64,000 bases of DNA from an uncultured bacterium (GCA_937943575.1 CALEAV010000038.1:1-64000), one strand, 5' to 3'. Shown: positions 46,421 to 58,225, counted from the first letter of the stretch. Numbers and translations: made by a program. Notes: generated by a model from the sequence alone, not told the origin.

Positions 46421-46943
46421 GCAGGTCTCCTACCCCCGGGGCCCGTCGATGACGAGGGACCACCGGCGGGAGATAAGCTTAAGGGATGTTTTGGGGACAC
46501 CGCCCTGAAGGCAGTTGATGGGCGCCCCGGCCCCCTTCCTCCCCCGGGGGGAGGGGCGGGCCGGCGACAGCACCCTAAGCCGCCCCCATCCGGGCGACGG
46601 CCCCCCGGCCCCCGGAGGAGAGGGATTATCTCCCCGGCTTCCCGGAACGGAAGGGGGCCTTGCCCGATTCCGGTTTTTTTTCACTATATCAGGAGGCCGC
46701 GCCGGCGCCAAGGGCGGCGGACCATGGTGACCAAAAGGGGTTGCGTCCGTCTTTTTCTCTGGTATAATTTCATCTTCGGAGCTGGCGGGGCTGTTCTTTC
46801 AGACGTTCTCATCTGCACCCTTTATAGACCCTGACATCATAACTGATCATTCACCCACCTGACCACGGCCAGGGCGGCATGGTGCGCTTTGGGCGCAGGG
46901 GCTGGCAGGTCCTCAGGCTCTTCACATCAGCAAGGGGGTGTTG
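46421..46943. other. divergent intergenic region between hypA and a small hypothetical gene
   Basis: About 520 bp. It holds a GC palindromic block (CCTCCCCCGGGGGGAGG) at about 46537-46556, a plus-strand promoter candidate (see next), and a minus-strand -10 TATAGT (46684-46689) with a weak -35 TTGGCG (46706-46711). No gene or known riboswitch is recognised. Confidence 0.45.
46741..46768 (+). promoter_or_regulatory. promoter candidate with perfect -10
   Basis: TTGCGT at 46741-46746, 16 bp, then TATAAT at 46763-46768. It points to the small gene at 46944, with a predicted leader of about 170 nt. Confidence 0.55.
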
Positions 46944-47204
46944 ATGCTCTTTGAAAAGTGCGTCCGGGCGGAGCTGGGCCTCCGGTGCATTCCGGAGTGT
47001 GCGGGCTGGAAACGCGGCAAAGTGGAGGTGGACCAGTCCCTGGAATGCGTCATCTGGGCGGAAAACGGCCCGCGTTCCTGGGAGATTGTGCCGGAGGGCA
47101 AAGGGCAGACGATCGAAGAGGTCATGGAAAGGGAGATCGTGGAACCCCGGGAAGTGCCGTTCCAGGAAAAACTGGTGGAAGTGGTTCACCTGCGGATGGT
47201 GTAA
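46944..47204 (+). CDS. unrecognised 86-residue protein
   Basis: Not recognised. The sequence looks like a real small protein: charged, with MLFEKCVRAELGLRCIPEC at the start (three Cys), a segment VEVDQSLECVIWAENG and a C-terminal EVPFQEKLVEVVHLRMV that would form a strand or helix. ATG 46944 follows AAGGGGG at 6 bp and is preferred over GTG 46938. It has a good upstream promoter and a strong hairpin (47281-47309) downstream. Function cannot be inferred. Confidence 0.6.
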   Translation: MLFEKCVRAELGLRCIPECAGWKRGKVEVDQSLECVIWAENGPRSWEIVPEGKGQTIEEVMEREIVEPREVPFQEKLVEVVHLRMV

Positions 47205-47280
47205 GGGGATCCCCGGGCCGTGGACAAGAGTGGGTCTGTCAGGGAAGGGTTTGTGAGCCGGTAGTGACGTGAGTGCCGCA

Positions 47281-47309
47281 GCGGCGGCAGGAGCGGTCCC
47301 TGCCGCCGC
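47281..47309 (+). terminator. GC hairpin after the small gene
   Basis: Perfect 11-bp stem GCGGCGGCAGG/CCTGCCGCCGC with a 7-base loop. No T-run follows, so termination may be weak or Rho-assisted. Confidence 0.4.
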
Positions 47310-47354
47310 CCTCTGAAGTCTGGTAACTGTGCATATTTTCACAAGAAATTTTGA

Positions 47355-47383
47355 TTGCCATCCCGCCCGGCGTCCCGTAAGAT
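47355..47383 (+). promoter_or_regulatory. promoter candidate for the DUF4416-yicC-remA-gmk operon
   Basis: TTGCCA at 47355-47360 (one mismatch), 17 bp, then TAAGAT at 47378-47383. The first gene begins at 47405. Confidence 0.5.
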
Positions 47384-47404
47384 AGAGATCCTATCGGAGG
47401 AGGC

Positions 47405-47953
47405 ATGAGCGAGCCCAGGCCGTCGGTGCCGGTGAAGCCGGTGGCGAGCCTCCTCACCGTGCGCCGGGAGCTGGCCCCCCGGGCCCTGGCCCTGCTGGCG
47501 GAGCATGTCGGCCCTCCGGATATGGTGAGCCCGTGGTGGCCATTTGGCCACAGCGATTACTATGTTCCGGAGATGGGCACCGGCCTGGAGCGCTGCCTGG
47601 CCTCTTTCCTCCACCTGGCGGACCCGGAATTCCTGCCCCGGTGGAAGCAGGTCAGCCTCCGCCTGGAGCAGGCCCTCAGCCTGGGGGGGCGGCGGCTGCT
47701 GAACCTGGACGTGGGCTACCTCACCGGGGAACGCCTGGTGCTGGCCACCGGCAAGAACTTCCGCCATCGTCTCTTCCTGTCCCAGGGGATTTACGGCGAG
47801 GTGACCTTGGTGGCGACCCGGGGAGGCTTTACCGGCCTGCCCTGGACCTACCCGGATTATGCCGGCGAGCCCCTGCTCTCCTGGCTGAACCGGGTGCGGC
47901 GCAAATATCTCTGGCAGTTGCGGCAATGGCGGCGGATGTCCTCCGGAGCATGA
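47405..47953 (+). CDS. DUF4416 family protein
   Basis: 182-residue protein of the DUF4416 family, found mainly in Desulfobacterota and relatives, function unknown. Family landmarks are the N-terminal VPVKPVASLLT, PWWPFGHSDYYVPEMG near residue 42, LNLDVGYLTGERLVLATGK and the TGLPWTYPDYAG near the C-terminus. It begins the operon that continues with yicC, remA and gmk, overlapping yicC by 28 bp. The constant link with nucleotide and RNA-processing genes gives no firm role. Confidence 0.9.
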   Translation: MSEPRPSVPVKPVASLLTVRRELAPRALALLAEHVGPPDMVSPWWPFGHSDYYVPEMGTGLERCLASFLHLADPEFLPRWKQVSLRLEQALSLGGRRLLNLDVGYLTGERLVLATGKNFRHRLFLSQGIYGEVTLVATRGGFTGLPWTYPDYAGEPLLSWLNRVRRKYLWQLRQWRRMSSGA

Positions 47954-48822
47954 CCGGTTACGGCCGGGGCGAGGCCGAGGGGGCCACCCAGCGCTGGACG
48001 GTGGAGCTTAAGAGCCTCAACCACCGCTTCCTGGACCTGGCCCTCAATCTCCCCCGGCATCTGTGGGGCCTGGAGGACCGCTGCCGCCAGGCGCTGAAAG
48101 CCCGCCTCACCCGGGGCCGGGTGGAGATGCAGCTCTCCTTTGAAAGCAAACCCGGGGCCGGTGGGGGTTTTAAGCTGGACCCAGGGCTGGCGGCCCAGGC
48201 GGCGGCGGTGCTCACCGAGCTCAAGGCCGCGGCCGGGCTGGATGAACCCCTCAGGCTGGACCACCTGCTGCGCTTCGCCGACTGGCTCATCACCCGGGAA
48301 CGGGAGGCCCCGGATCTGGAGGAGACCTGGGCTGTCCTCTCCCAGGCCCTGGAGCAGGCCCTGGACGCCCTGGAGGAGATGCGCCGGGCCGAGGGCGAGG
48401 CCCTGCGGGCCGACTTGAGCCGCCACCTGGAGGAGCTGGCCGCCGCCGTGGGACGGATCCAGGTTCAGGCCGCCGTCAGTCCCGAGGCCTGGCGGCAGAA
48501 GATCCGCACCCGGCTGGAAGAGCTCCGGGGCGAGGTGGGGGAAGTGGAGGAGATCCGGCTGGCCCAGGAGCTGGCCTTCCTGGCGGAACGCCGGGATGTC
48601 TCGGAAGAGCTGGCCCGGCTGGAGAGTCACGTGGGACAATTCCGGGAACTGCTCAGCGCCGGGGGGCCGCTGGGCCGGCGGTTGGAATTCCTGGTGCAGG
48701 AGATGCTGCGAGAGGTGAACACCATCGGCGCCAAGGCCTCCGACCTCAGCATCACCCAGGAGGTGCTCACCGTCAAGGGACTCCTGGAGCGCCTCCGGGA
48801 ACAGATCCACAACCTCGAATAA
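47926..48822 (+). CDS. YicC family protein (putative endoribonuclease)
   Basis: 298-residue YicC/YloC family protein; family members have been reported as endoribonucleases. Landmarks: RSMTGYGRGEAEG at the N-terminus, VELKSLNHRFLDL, the long helical middle and the C-terminal EMLREVNTIGAKASDLSIT. ATG 47926 is chosen (MAADVLRSMTGYG); ATG 47950 is also possible. It overlaps the DUF4416 gene and is 15 bp before remA, the usual neighbour order yicC-remA-gmk. Confidence 0.93.
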   Translation: MAADVLRSMTGYGRGEAEGATQRWTVELKSLNHRFLDLALNLPRHLWGLEDRCRQALKARLTRGRVEMQLSFESKPGAGGGFKLDPGLAAQAAAVLTELKAAAGLDEPLRLDHLLRFADWLITREREAPDLEETWAVLSQALEQALDALEEMRRAEGEALRADLSRHLEELAAAVGRIQVQAAVSPEAWRQKIRTRLEELRGEVGEVEEIRLAQELAFLAERRDVSEELARLESHVGQFRELLSAGGPLGRRLEFLVQEMLREVNTIGAKASDLSITQEVLTVKGLLERLREQIHNLE

Positions 48823-48837
48823 GTGGGAGGGGGAGTC

Positions 48838-49119
48838 ATGGACGAGCGGCTGGTCAACATCGGCTTCGGCAACATGGTGGCCGTCCACCGGGTGGTGGCG
48901 GTGCTGATGCCCAATTCGGCTCCCGGCAAGCGCCTGAGGGAGGAAGCCCGGAAAAACCATCTCCTCCTGGATGCCACCCACGGCCGCAAGACCCGGGCCA
49001 TCATCGTCACCGACAGCAACCATGTCATCCTGTCGGCGGTGCAGGTGGAGACCCTGTCCCAGCGCTTCAGCGGCCACTCCGGGGCCGCCCGGCCGGCCCT
49101 CCTGGTGAAAGAGGCCTGA
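48838..49119 (+). CDS. remA: RemA family regulator (DUF370)
   Basis: 93-residue DUF370 protein like RemA, a DNA-binding activator of matrix and osmoprotection genes in Bacillus; in other bacteria its role is open. Seen are [38 protein letters not shown] and [19 protein letters not shown] 48838 has a strong GGGAGGGGGAG site. The stop is followed directly by the GTG of gmk. Standard neighbours for this family. Confidence 0.92.
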   Translation: MDERLVNIGFGNMVAVHRVVAVLMPNSAPGKRLREEARKNHLLLDATHGRKTRAIIVTDSNHVILSAVQVETLSQRFSGHSGAARPALLVKEA

Positions 49120-49722
49120 GTGGACGGCAGCATCCTGGTGATCAGCGCCCCCTCCGGGGCCGGCAAAAGCACCCTCATCCAGCGCCTCCTGGCCGCCGAT
49201 TCCCGGCTGAAGTTCTCCGTCTCCTACACCACCCGCCCCCCCCGCCCCGGGGAGGTCCAGGGGGTGGATTATCATTTCATCCGCCATGAGGATTTCCTGC
49301 GCCTCAAGGAGAGCGGCGGCCTGGTGGAATGGGTGGAGCAGTTCGGCCATTTCTACGGCACCGGGGTGGACTGGGTGCGGCGCACCGTCGCCGCCGGAGC
49401 CGACGCCCTCCTGGACCTGGAGCCCCGGGGGGCCCGGGCCATCAAGGATCTCTTCCCCGAGGCAGTGCTCATCTTCATCCTCCCCCCTTCCCTGGAGGAG
49501 CTGGAACGGCGGCTGCGCATCCGGGGGGGCCTCTCCCCCCGGGAACTGGCCCAGCGCCTGGCCCAGGGGCGGGAGGAGCTGCGCCAGGCTTCCTGGTACG
49601 ACTACCTGGTGGTCAACGACGACCTGGCCCAGGCCGAAGCGGCCTTAAGAGCCATCATCACCGCCGCCCGGCTGCGCAGCCGGCTTGTGTGGCCCCACCT
49701 GGCGCCCCGTTTTCAGGTATAA
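49120..49722 (+). CDS. gmk: guanylate kinase
   Basis: 200-residue enzyme phosphorylating GMP to GDP. P-loop SAPSGAGKSTLIQ near residue 8, GMP-binding SYTTRPPRPGEVQGVDYHF near residues 36-54, and the LID region IRGGLSPRELAQRLAQGREE. The start is GTG at 49120, the first base after remA's stop codon, so translation is probably coupled to remA. Length is standard. The omega subunit gene that often follows is not here. Confidence 0.97.
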   Translation: MDGSILVISAPSGAGKSTLIQRLLAADSRLKFSVSYTTRPPRPGEVQGVDYHFIRHEDFLRLKESGGLVEWVEQFGHFYGTGVDWVRRTVAAGADALLDLEPRGARAIKDLFPEAVLIFILPPSLEELERRLRIRGGLSPRELAQRLAQGREELRQASWYDYLVVNDDLAQAEAALRAIITAARLRSRLVWPHLAPRFQV

Positions 49723-49723
49723 T
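49718..49723 (+). promoter_or_regulatory. -10 element TATAAT at the end of gmk
   Basis: TATAAT at 49718-49723 overlaps the gmk stop codon and could serve the histidine kinase gene at 49878. No good -35 at normal spacing was seen. Confidence 0.35.
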
Positions 49724-49877
49724 GGAGAAAGGAGGGCCGGGGACCGGCGGCCCGGTCCCGTGACCTCACCGCCGCCGCCAGAGGCGGACGGAAGGCGGCG
49801 GGAGGGGAGGTGGGCCCGTGCTCCCTGATCGTCTTTTCCCCAGACCAGTTTCCGGACTCTGAGCTGCTGGTGTTTCC

Positions 49878-52349
49878 ATGGCCATGACCTCCGACGACCG
49901 CCCTCCCCTGCCCCGCCGGCCTGTCGGCCGGGGGCTGCGGGATTACTGTCCCGAGCTCAGCCTCTTCAACGAGATCGCCACCATCTCCTCGTATACCCAT
50001 GACCTTCAGGAGATTGTGGACCTGATTCTGGATGCCCTGCTGGATTTCTTTCAGATCGAGGCCGGCATCCTGCTCTTATGGGACGGCCGCCGGCGGCGGT
50101 TGAGCAACCTGGCGGCCCGGGGCTTCCCCCAGACTTATCTGGAGGAGCTCACCGGTGGGGGCCTGGAGGAGATCATCACCCCCTACCTCGCCCGGGCGGC
50201 GGCTCCTCTCCTCGTCCGGGATCTGGCCTCCGACCCCCGGGTGGCCCTCTCCACTTTTTCCCGCTCCATCCAGCACTACCGCCATTACCAGAGCCTGGTG
50301 AGCATTCCCCTGAAGTTCCGGGAGCAGGTCACGGGCTTCCTCAACCTGGCCTCCCCCCAGCCGGACACCTTCTCGGGCATCGCCCCGGAGTTTTACGCCA
50401 TTTTGGGCAACCAGATCGGCCTGGCCATCGCCAACGCCTGCCTCTACCGGGACCTGAAGCGCTCCGAGCGGCGTTACCGGCGGATCTTTGAAGGCTGCAT
50501 GGACCTCATCTTTGTCACCGACCGGGACGGCCTGCTGCTGGACATCAACCCCGCCGGCCTGAAGCTCCTGGGGGTTCCTGCCAAGGAGCAGGTGCTGGGG
50601 ACCAGCTTCCGGCGCTTCCTGGCGGAGCCAAGGGATTGGGAGCGCTTCACCGGTTTGGTGGAGCAGGACGGCTTTGCCCGGGATCTGGGACTCTCCCTCA
50701 AAAACACCGCCGGAGAAACCGTTCCCGCCCTCCTCACCGGCATCGGCCGGCGCACTGCCGAGGGCCTGATCACCGGCTACGAGGGCTTCATCAAGGACAT
50801 CACCCTCCTGAAGCAGAGCCAGGAGGACCTTGTCCGGGAGAAGACCGCCACCCAGTGGATCCTGGACGGGCTGCCCATCCCCACCTTTGTCATTGACCGC
50901 AGCCACCGCATCATCGCCTGGAACCGGGCCTGCGAGGAGCTCACCGGCCGCTCCCGGGAGGAGATGCTGGGGACCTACAGCTACTGGCTGCCCTTCTACT
51001 CCCATGAAGGCCCCAGCATGGCCTCCCTGGTGGTGGAGCACAACTTCAAGGCCCTGGAGCGCTTCTTCGGCAACAAGGAGCTGAAGCGCTCCCCGTATCT
51101 GCCGGTGGCCTTCGAGGCCTATGAGTATTTTCCCGATTTCCATGGCCGGGAGCGCTCCTTTTACAGCACCTCCTCCCCCATTTACGGTCCCGAGGGGCAG
51201 GTGGTGGGCGCGGTGCAGTCCATCGTGGACATCACCGAGCGGGAGCAATTGGCCCGGCAGCTCAAGGAATCGGAGGAGAAATACCGCCTTTTGGCGGAGG
51301 CCTCCCTGGACGGCATCCTCCTCCATCGGGAGGGGCGGATCCTCTATGCGAATCCCGCCGCCCTGGAGATGTTCGGCTGCGAGGCCCCGGAAGAGATGCT
51401 GGGGCGGGAATTCACCGCCTTCCTCAGCCTGCCGGGGGCGGAGCGGGCCCGGCAGCAGGTGCTGACGCTGCTCAAGGGCCACTTTAAACCCCGCATCTTT
51501 GAGCTCAAGGGTCAAAGGAAGGACGGAAGCTGCATCAACCTGGAGGCCATCTCCTTCCCCACCACCTACGGCGGGGCGCCGGCCAGCCAGACGCATCTCC
51601 GGGACATCACCAAGAAGAAGCAGCTGGAGGAGCACCTGGCCCACACCGAGAAGCTGGCGGCCCTGGGGCAGCTGGCCGCCGGGGTGGCCCATGAAATGAA
51701 CAACCCCCTGGGGAGCATCCTGGTCCTGAGCTATCTGCTCCTGGAGGACCTGGAGCCGGAGAGCCCCGAATGGCGGCAGGTGGAGAAGATCGTCCGGGAG
51801 GCCACCCGCTGCAAGGAGATTGTCAAGGGGCTGCTGGAGTTCTCCCGCTACACCCCGGCCCGCATGGTGCCGGTGGATCTCAATGAGATCCTGGAGGACG
51901 TCCTGGGGCTGGTGGGCGATCACCTCCTCTTTCAGTCCGTGGAGGTGGTGCGCCACTTCCAGCCGCACCTGCCGCCGGTCATGGGGGATCGCAGCCGCTT
52001 GGAGCAGGTGTTCATCAATCTGCTGCTGAACGGCGCCGAGGCCATGGAGGGCAAAGGCCGGCTCACGGTCTCCACCGAGGTGGCCCAGGGGGGCGAGCTG
52101 GTGCGGGTAAGCTTCACCGACACCGGCCCCGGCATCCCCGAAAGCCACCTGAGCCGCCTCTTCGACCCCTTCTTCACCACCAAGGAGGTGGGCCGGGGCG
52201 TGGGCCTGGGGCTCTCCATCAGCTACGGCATCATTGAGAAGCACCAGGGGCGCATCGCCGTGGCGGACACCGGGCCGCAGGGCACCACCTTCGTGGTGGA
52301 GCTGCCCGCAGCCAGGGCGAGGGCCGAATCACCCGAGGAGGGACCCTGA
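49878..52349 (+). CDS. GAF-PAS sensor histidine kinase
   Basis: 823-residue cytoplasmic-looking sensor kinase without membrane segments. GAF domain at about residues 30-190, three PAS domains at about 195-315, 330-460 and 470-590, a dimerisation/phospho-acceptor domain with AAGVAHEMNNPLGSIL near residue 606, and an ATPase domain with INLLLNGAEAMEGKG, SFTDTGPGIPESH and GVGLGLSISYGIIEKHQG. No response regulator gene is adjacent, so the partner is unknown. Signals are probably small cytoplasmic molecules or redox state. ATG 49878 (or 49884) is accepted. Confidence 0.94.
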   Translation: MAMTSDDRPPLPRRPVGRGLRDYCPELSLFNEIATISSYTHDLQEIVDLILDALLDFFQIEAGILLLWDGRRRRLSNLAARGFPQTYLEELTGGGLEEIITPYLARAAAPLLVRDLASDPRVALSTFSRSIQHYRHYQSLVSIPLKFREQVTGFLNLASPQPDTFSGIAPEFYAILGNQIGLAIANACLYRDLKRSERRYRRIFEGCMDLIFVTDRDGLLLDINPAGLKLLGVPAKEQVLGTSFRRFLAEPRDWERFTGLVEQDGFARDLGLSLKNTAGETVPALLTGIGRRTAEGLITGYEGFIKDITLLKQSQEDLVREKTATQWILDGLPIPTFVIDRSHRIIAWNRACEELTGRSREEMLGTYSYWLPFYSHEGPSMASLVVEHNFKALERFFGNKELKRSPYLPVAFEAYEYFPDFHGRERSFYSTSSPIYGPEGQVVGAVQSIVDITEREQLARQLKESEEKYRLLAEASLDGILLHREGRILYANPAALEMFGCEAPEEMLGREFTAFLSLPGAERARQQVLTLLKGHFKPRIFELKGQRKDGSCINLEAISFPTTYGGAPASQTHLRDITKKKQLEEHLAHTEKLAALGQLAAGVAHEMNNPLGSILVLSYLLLEDLEPESPEWRQVEKIVREATRCKEIVKGLLEFSRYTPARMVPVDLNEILEDVLGLVGDHLLFQSVEVVRHFQPHLPPVMGDRSRLEQVFINLLLNGAEAMEGKGRLTVSTEVAQGGELVRVSFTDTGPGIPESHLSRLFDPFFTTKEVGRGVGLGLSISYGIIEKHQGRIAVADTGPQGTTFVVELPAARARAESPEEGP

Positions 52350-52737
52350 CCGCCCGCCGCAGGGGGGAGAAACCGGCCGGAGCCCCGCTCCCTTGATCCG
52401 GGAGGGCCTCTCAAGGGGGGTCGGGGGGGGACCCCCAAAGTCCGCAGGCCCCGCCTCCTCCTTTTCCCCCCCGTACAGCCCTGGGAGATCGTGGTCCGGG
52501 TTGTCAGAAATCGGCGCACGAAAACTTTGCGGGTGGGCGGCAGGGGCCCGGAACCGGGCCCCCCGGCCCTCTCTCCGAAGCTATCTCCCTGATTATCCGT
52601 CACTATTCGTCCGGTCGGTTTTTTGGCCGGCCCTCCCGGAAAAAAAGTTTGACTTGGGGTGAGGCCTGTGATAGACAGGCTCATGTGAAAAGAGGCATAA
52701 AGTCCGGCCTCTCCCCAGGCAGAAAGCGAAGAAGCCC
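52350..52737. other. intergenic region before the atp genes
   Basis: No gene supported. A GC block (CTTGATCCGGGAGGG and G-runs) at about 52392-52428 resembles that near 18781. The best promoter candidate is described separately. Confidence 0.4.
52649..52677 (+). promoter_or_regulatory. promoter candidate for atpZ-atpI-atpB-atpE
   Basis: TTGACT at 52649-52654, 17 bp, then a weak TAGACA at 52672-52677, in an A/T-rich pocket. The first atp gene starts at 52738. Confidence 0.4.
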
Positions 52738-52959
52738 GTGAAAGAAGAAACCAAGCAGTTCCTGAAGGAGTTGCTCCAAGGGGGCTACCGGGCCTCGTCC
52801 ATCGGGTTGTCGGTGGTTCTGGCCATCGCCATCGGCGGGCTGTTGGGCTACTGGCTGTGGGGCGTCTTCGACAGCGTCATCTTTTTTTATCTCGGCCTGC
52901 TGGCGGGCATTATTGCGGGCTTCCGCAATCTCTATCTCATGGGCAAGCGCTACAAGTGA
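52738..52959 (+). CDS. atpZ: AtpZ/AtpI-like protein of the ATP synthase operon
   Basis: 73-residue membrane protein with two hydrophobic helices (SIGLSVVLAIAIGGLLGYWLW and VIFFYLGLLAGIIAGFRNL, shortened here), the AtpZ pattern placed ahead of atpI in many ATP synthase operons and proposed to handle Mg2+ or Ca2+ with AtpI. Start is GTG at 52738; the site upstream is weak. It is followed by atpI after 5 bp. No F1 genes are in the window, so those are elsewhere. Confidence 0.85.
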   Translation: MKEETKQFLKELLQGGYRASSIGLSVVLAIAIGGLLGYWLWGVFDSVIFFYLGLLAGIIAGFRNLYLMGKRYK

Positions 52960-52964
52960 ACGCC

Positions 52965-53396
52965 ATGGATTTCCTTTCCCCCCGCACCCTGAAAATCACC
53001 AACTGGGTGATTCTGGCCTGCTTGGCGGCGGTGAGCCGGCTGCTGCTGGGAGGAGACTTTGCCGTCGGGGTGGTGGTGGGGGGCTTGCTTGCCGTGCTCA
53101 ACTTTCACGCCCTGCACCGGGCGGTGCAGGGTTTGGCGGTCCGGGCCCAGGCGGGCCCCCCGGAGCAGGGGGGCCGGGCCAAGGCCTATTTCGCCGTCCG
53201 CCAGGCGCTGCGCTATGTGGTGGTGCTGGTGCTGATCTTTTACCTGGTCGGCTCCGGCCGGGTGCACGTCCTCGGGCTCATTGTGGGTCTGTCCACGGTG
53301 GTGTTGACCCTGATGCTGGCGGCCATCACCGAAACCGTCAAGTTAAAGAGGAAGGAGGCACACCCGTCTCATGGAACACCCCATTCTGTTTCTTGA
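52965..53396 (+). CDS. atpI: ATP synthase protein I
   Basis: 143-residue membrane protein with four hydrophobic segments (NWVILACLAAVSRLLLGG, FAVGVVVGGLLAVLNFHAL, YVVVLVLIFYLVGS, VLGLIVGLSTVVLTLMLAAI), the AtpI pattern, which helps assemble the c-ring. ATG 52965 is used; a GTG three codons earlier is also possible. Its end overlaps atpB by 26 bp, so the two are coupled. Confidence 0.88.
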   Translation: MDFLSPRTLKITNWVILACLAAVSRLLLGGDFAVGVVVGGLLAVLNFHALHRAVQGLAVRAQAGPPEQGGRAKAYFAVRQALRYVVVLVLIFYLVGSGRVHVLGLIVGLSTVVLTLMLAAITETVKLKRKEAHPSHGTPHSVS

Positions 53397-54048
53397 CCTG
53401 CTGTTGGGAAAATTCGGACTTCACATTCCGCCGCATGTCACCTATGCCTGGCTGATCATGGGCCTTCTGGTGCTGTTGGGGGTGATGGCCAGCAAGCAGG
53501 TGGCGCTGGTGCCGGCCGGGGCCCAGAATGTCATGGAGCTCTTTGTGGGCGGCCTGGAAGAGTTCATGGTGGAGATCACCGGCGAGGAAGGCCGGGCCTT
53601 CTTCCCTTACATCGGCACCGCCTTCATCTTCATCCTGGTGTGCAACCTCATCGGCCTGATCCCGGGATTCTTCTCCCCCACGGCCAATATCAACACCACC
53701 CTGGCCTTTGCCCTGTGCACCTTCGTCTACACGCATTACCTGGGCATCAAGTTCCATGGGGCGAAATACATCAAGCATTTTCTGGGGCCCATCCCGTGGC
53801 TGGCGCCCCTGTTCTTCCCCATCGAGATCATCGGCCACCTGGCCCGGGTCCTCTCCCTGACCTTGCGTCTCTTCGGCAATATCATGGGTGAGGATACGGT
53901 GCTCATCATTCTCATCTTCCTGGCCGGGAAGTTTTTGGCGCCGCTTCCCATGATGTTCCTGGCGATCTTCACCAGCCTGGTGCAGGCCTTTGTCTTCACC
54001 CTGCTGTCCATGATGTATTTCGCCGGGGCCATGGAGCACGCCCACTGA
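53371..54048 (+). CDS. atpB: ATP synthase F0 subunit a
   Basis: 225-residue membrane subunit that forms the ion half-channels beside the c-ring. Family landmarks are FFPYIGTAFIFILVCNLIGL, PTANINTTLAFAL, and the essential Arg in LSLTLRLFGNIMGEDTVL near residue 168. The C-terminal VQAFVFTLLSMMYFAGAMEH is typical. ATG 53371 with AGGAGG 12 bp upstream. It is followed by atpE; subunit b and F1 genes are absent here, so the operon is split as in many Desulfobacterota. Confidence 0.96.
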   Translation: MEHPILFLDLLLGKFGLHIPPHVTYAWLIMGLLVLLGVMASKQVALVPAGAQNVMELFVGGLEEFMVEITGEEGRAFFPYIGTAFIFILVCNLIGLIPGFFSPTANINTTLAFALCTFVYTHYLGIKFHGAKYIKHFLGPIPWLAPLFFPIEIIGHLARVLSLTLRLFGNIMGEDTVLIILIFLAGKFLAPLPMMFLAIFTSLVQAFVFTLLSMMYFAGAMEHAH

Positions 54049-54093
54049 GTGCGGAAGAAGGCCAACTTTACATACTACGGGAGGTTTTTCTCT

Positions 54094-54465
54094 ATGTCTC
54101 TGCGTCTTGCTTTGGGTGCGCTGGTGTCCCTGCTGTTGGCGTCTGCGGCTTTCGCGGCTGAGCCCGCGGCCGCCGGCAGCGCCGCCGGTCTGGGGAGCTT
54201 CTTCAGCTATGCGGTGATGGCCGCCGGCTTCGGCATGGGGATCGCCGCTTTCGGGACCGGCATCGGTCAGGGTCTGGCCATCCAGAAGTCGGTGGAAGGC
54301 ATTGCCCGCAACCCCGAAGCTTCCGGTAAGATCACCGTGACCATGCTCATCGGTCTGGCCATGATCGAGTCTCTGGCCATTTACGCCCTGGTCGTGGCCC
54401 TCATCATCCTCTTCGCCTACCCCATGGCCAAGCCCATCGGCGCCGCCCTGGGCCTGAAGCTGTAA
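54094..54465 (+). CDS. atpE: ATP synthase F0 subunit c
   Basis: 123-residue c subunit whose first 24 residues ([17 protein letters not shown]) look like a cleavable signal peptide, a known variant. The mature part has two helices. The ion-binding carboxylate is Glu in [17 protein letters not shown]; Gln in [11 protein letters not shown], Ser after the Glu, and Tyr five residues on match residues of the sodium site in Ilyobacter tartaricus, though the Thr there is Leu here. Sodium or proton use cannot be settled. ATG 54094 follows GGGAGG. A strong terminator follows. Confidence 0.95.
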   Translation: MSLRLALGALVSLLLASAAFAAEPAAAGSAAGLGSFFSYAVMAAGFGMGIAAFGTGIGQGLAIQKSVEGIARNPEASGKITVTMLIGLAMIESLAIYALVVALIILFAYPMAKPIGAALGLKL

Positions 54466-54476
54466 CCTGAAGGACG

Positions 54477-54503
54477 GGGGAGGCCGCCGGGCCTCCCCTT
54501 TTT
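54477..54503 (+). terminator. intrinsic terminator after atpE
   Basis: Perfect 9-bp stem GGGGAGGCC (54477-54485) and GGCCTCCCC (54490-54498), loop GCCG, then T5. Confidence 0.88.
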
Positions 54504-54558
54504 CCCGCCCCAATATGTGCCATTTCGTACGAGGCTTTTCCCCCCGGGTAGGATAAGG

Positions 54559-55206
54559 ATGCGTTCCCCCACGAAATTTTCCAAAATTCCCGCGGCCAGC
54601 ATCACCCGCTTGTCCATTTATTCCCGTTATCTGGAGGCCCTGGCCCAGGAGGGGGTGAAGATCATCGCCTCGGACAAGCTGGCCCAGAAGTGCGGCATCA
54701 ATCCCGCCCAGATCCGCAAGGACCTGGCCTACTTCGGTGAATTCGGCATCCGGGGGGTGGGCTACTTCGTCAAGGAGCTCCTTTTTGAGATCAAGCGCAT
54801 CCTGGGCCTGAACAAGGTCTGGAAGATGGCTCTGGTGGGGGTGGGGAACCTGGGCTCCGCCCTCCTGTCGCACCAGAACTTTGCCCGGCAGGGCTATGAA
54901 TTCGCCGCGGTCTTCGATGTGGACCCCGCCAAGGTGGGGCGGCGGCTGCCCAACGGTCTCATCATCCATCACCTGGACGAGCTGGAGCGGGTAGTCAAGG
55001 AGACCGGAGTGGAGATCGGGGTCATCGCCACCCCCGCCCCCCAGGCCCAGGAAGTGGCGCAGCGCCTCATTCAGGCCGGCATCCGGGCCATCCTCAATTT
55101 TGCCCCCATCCAACTGCAGTTGCCCGAGGGACTGGCGGTGGAGAACGTGGATTTCACCGTCAAGCTGGACAATCTGGCCTATCACCTCACCATGGGCAAC
55201 GCCTAA
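54559..55206 (+). CDS. rex: redox-sensing transcriptional repressor Rex
   Basis: 215-residue NADH/NAD+ sensing repressor. Residues 1-80 form the winged-helix DNA-binding domain (SKIPAASITRLSIYSRYL, KCGINPAQIRKDLAYFGEFG); residues about 85-210 form the Rossmann domain with VGVGNLGSALL and FDVDPAKVGRR. Full length. ATG 54559 follows GTAGGATAAGG. In sulfate reducers Rex is known to control energy-metabolism genes; the atp genes just upstream and the dsr operon are possible targets, but I see no complete palindromic Rex site in the window. Confidence 0.96.
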   Translation: MRSPTKFSKIPAASITRLSIYSRYLEALAQEGVKIIASDKLAQKCGINPAQIRKDLAYFGEFGIRGVGYFVKELLFEIKRILGLNKVWKMALVGVGNLGSALLSHQNFARQGYEFAAVFDVDPAKVGRRLPNGLIIHHLDELERVVKETGVEIGVIATPAPQAQEVAQRLIQAGIRAILNFAPIQLQLPEGLAVENVDFTVKLDNLAYHLTMGNA

Positions 55207-55359
55207 CGTCCCCGCGGCCCGGGGATCCCCGCCCGGGTGTCCGAACCCGCCCTTTTATAAGATTTTACCGCGGACTGTCTGCCTCCGCCTCCGTGGCCCC
55301 GGCCCTGTTTCGCCTGCTGAGCGGGGGGAGGAACCGGAGAGGGCGCCCGTGACGCCGCC

Positions 55360-58200
<2,841 letters not shown>

Positions 58201-58225
58201 GGGCGGCGGCGTCAGGTCAGCAGGA

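Noticed and set aside
46724-46834. Short plus-strand frame of 36 codons after an AGGAGG
   Set aside because: The AGGAGG is about 27 bp from the ATG, too far, and the frame spans the promoter of the next gene.
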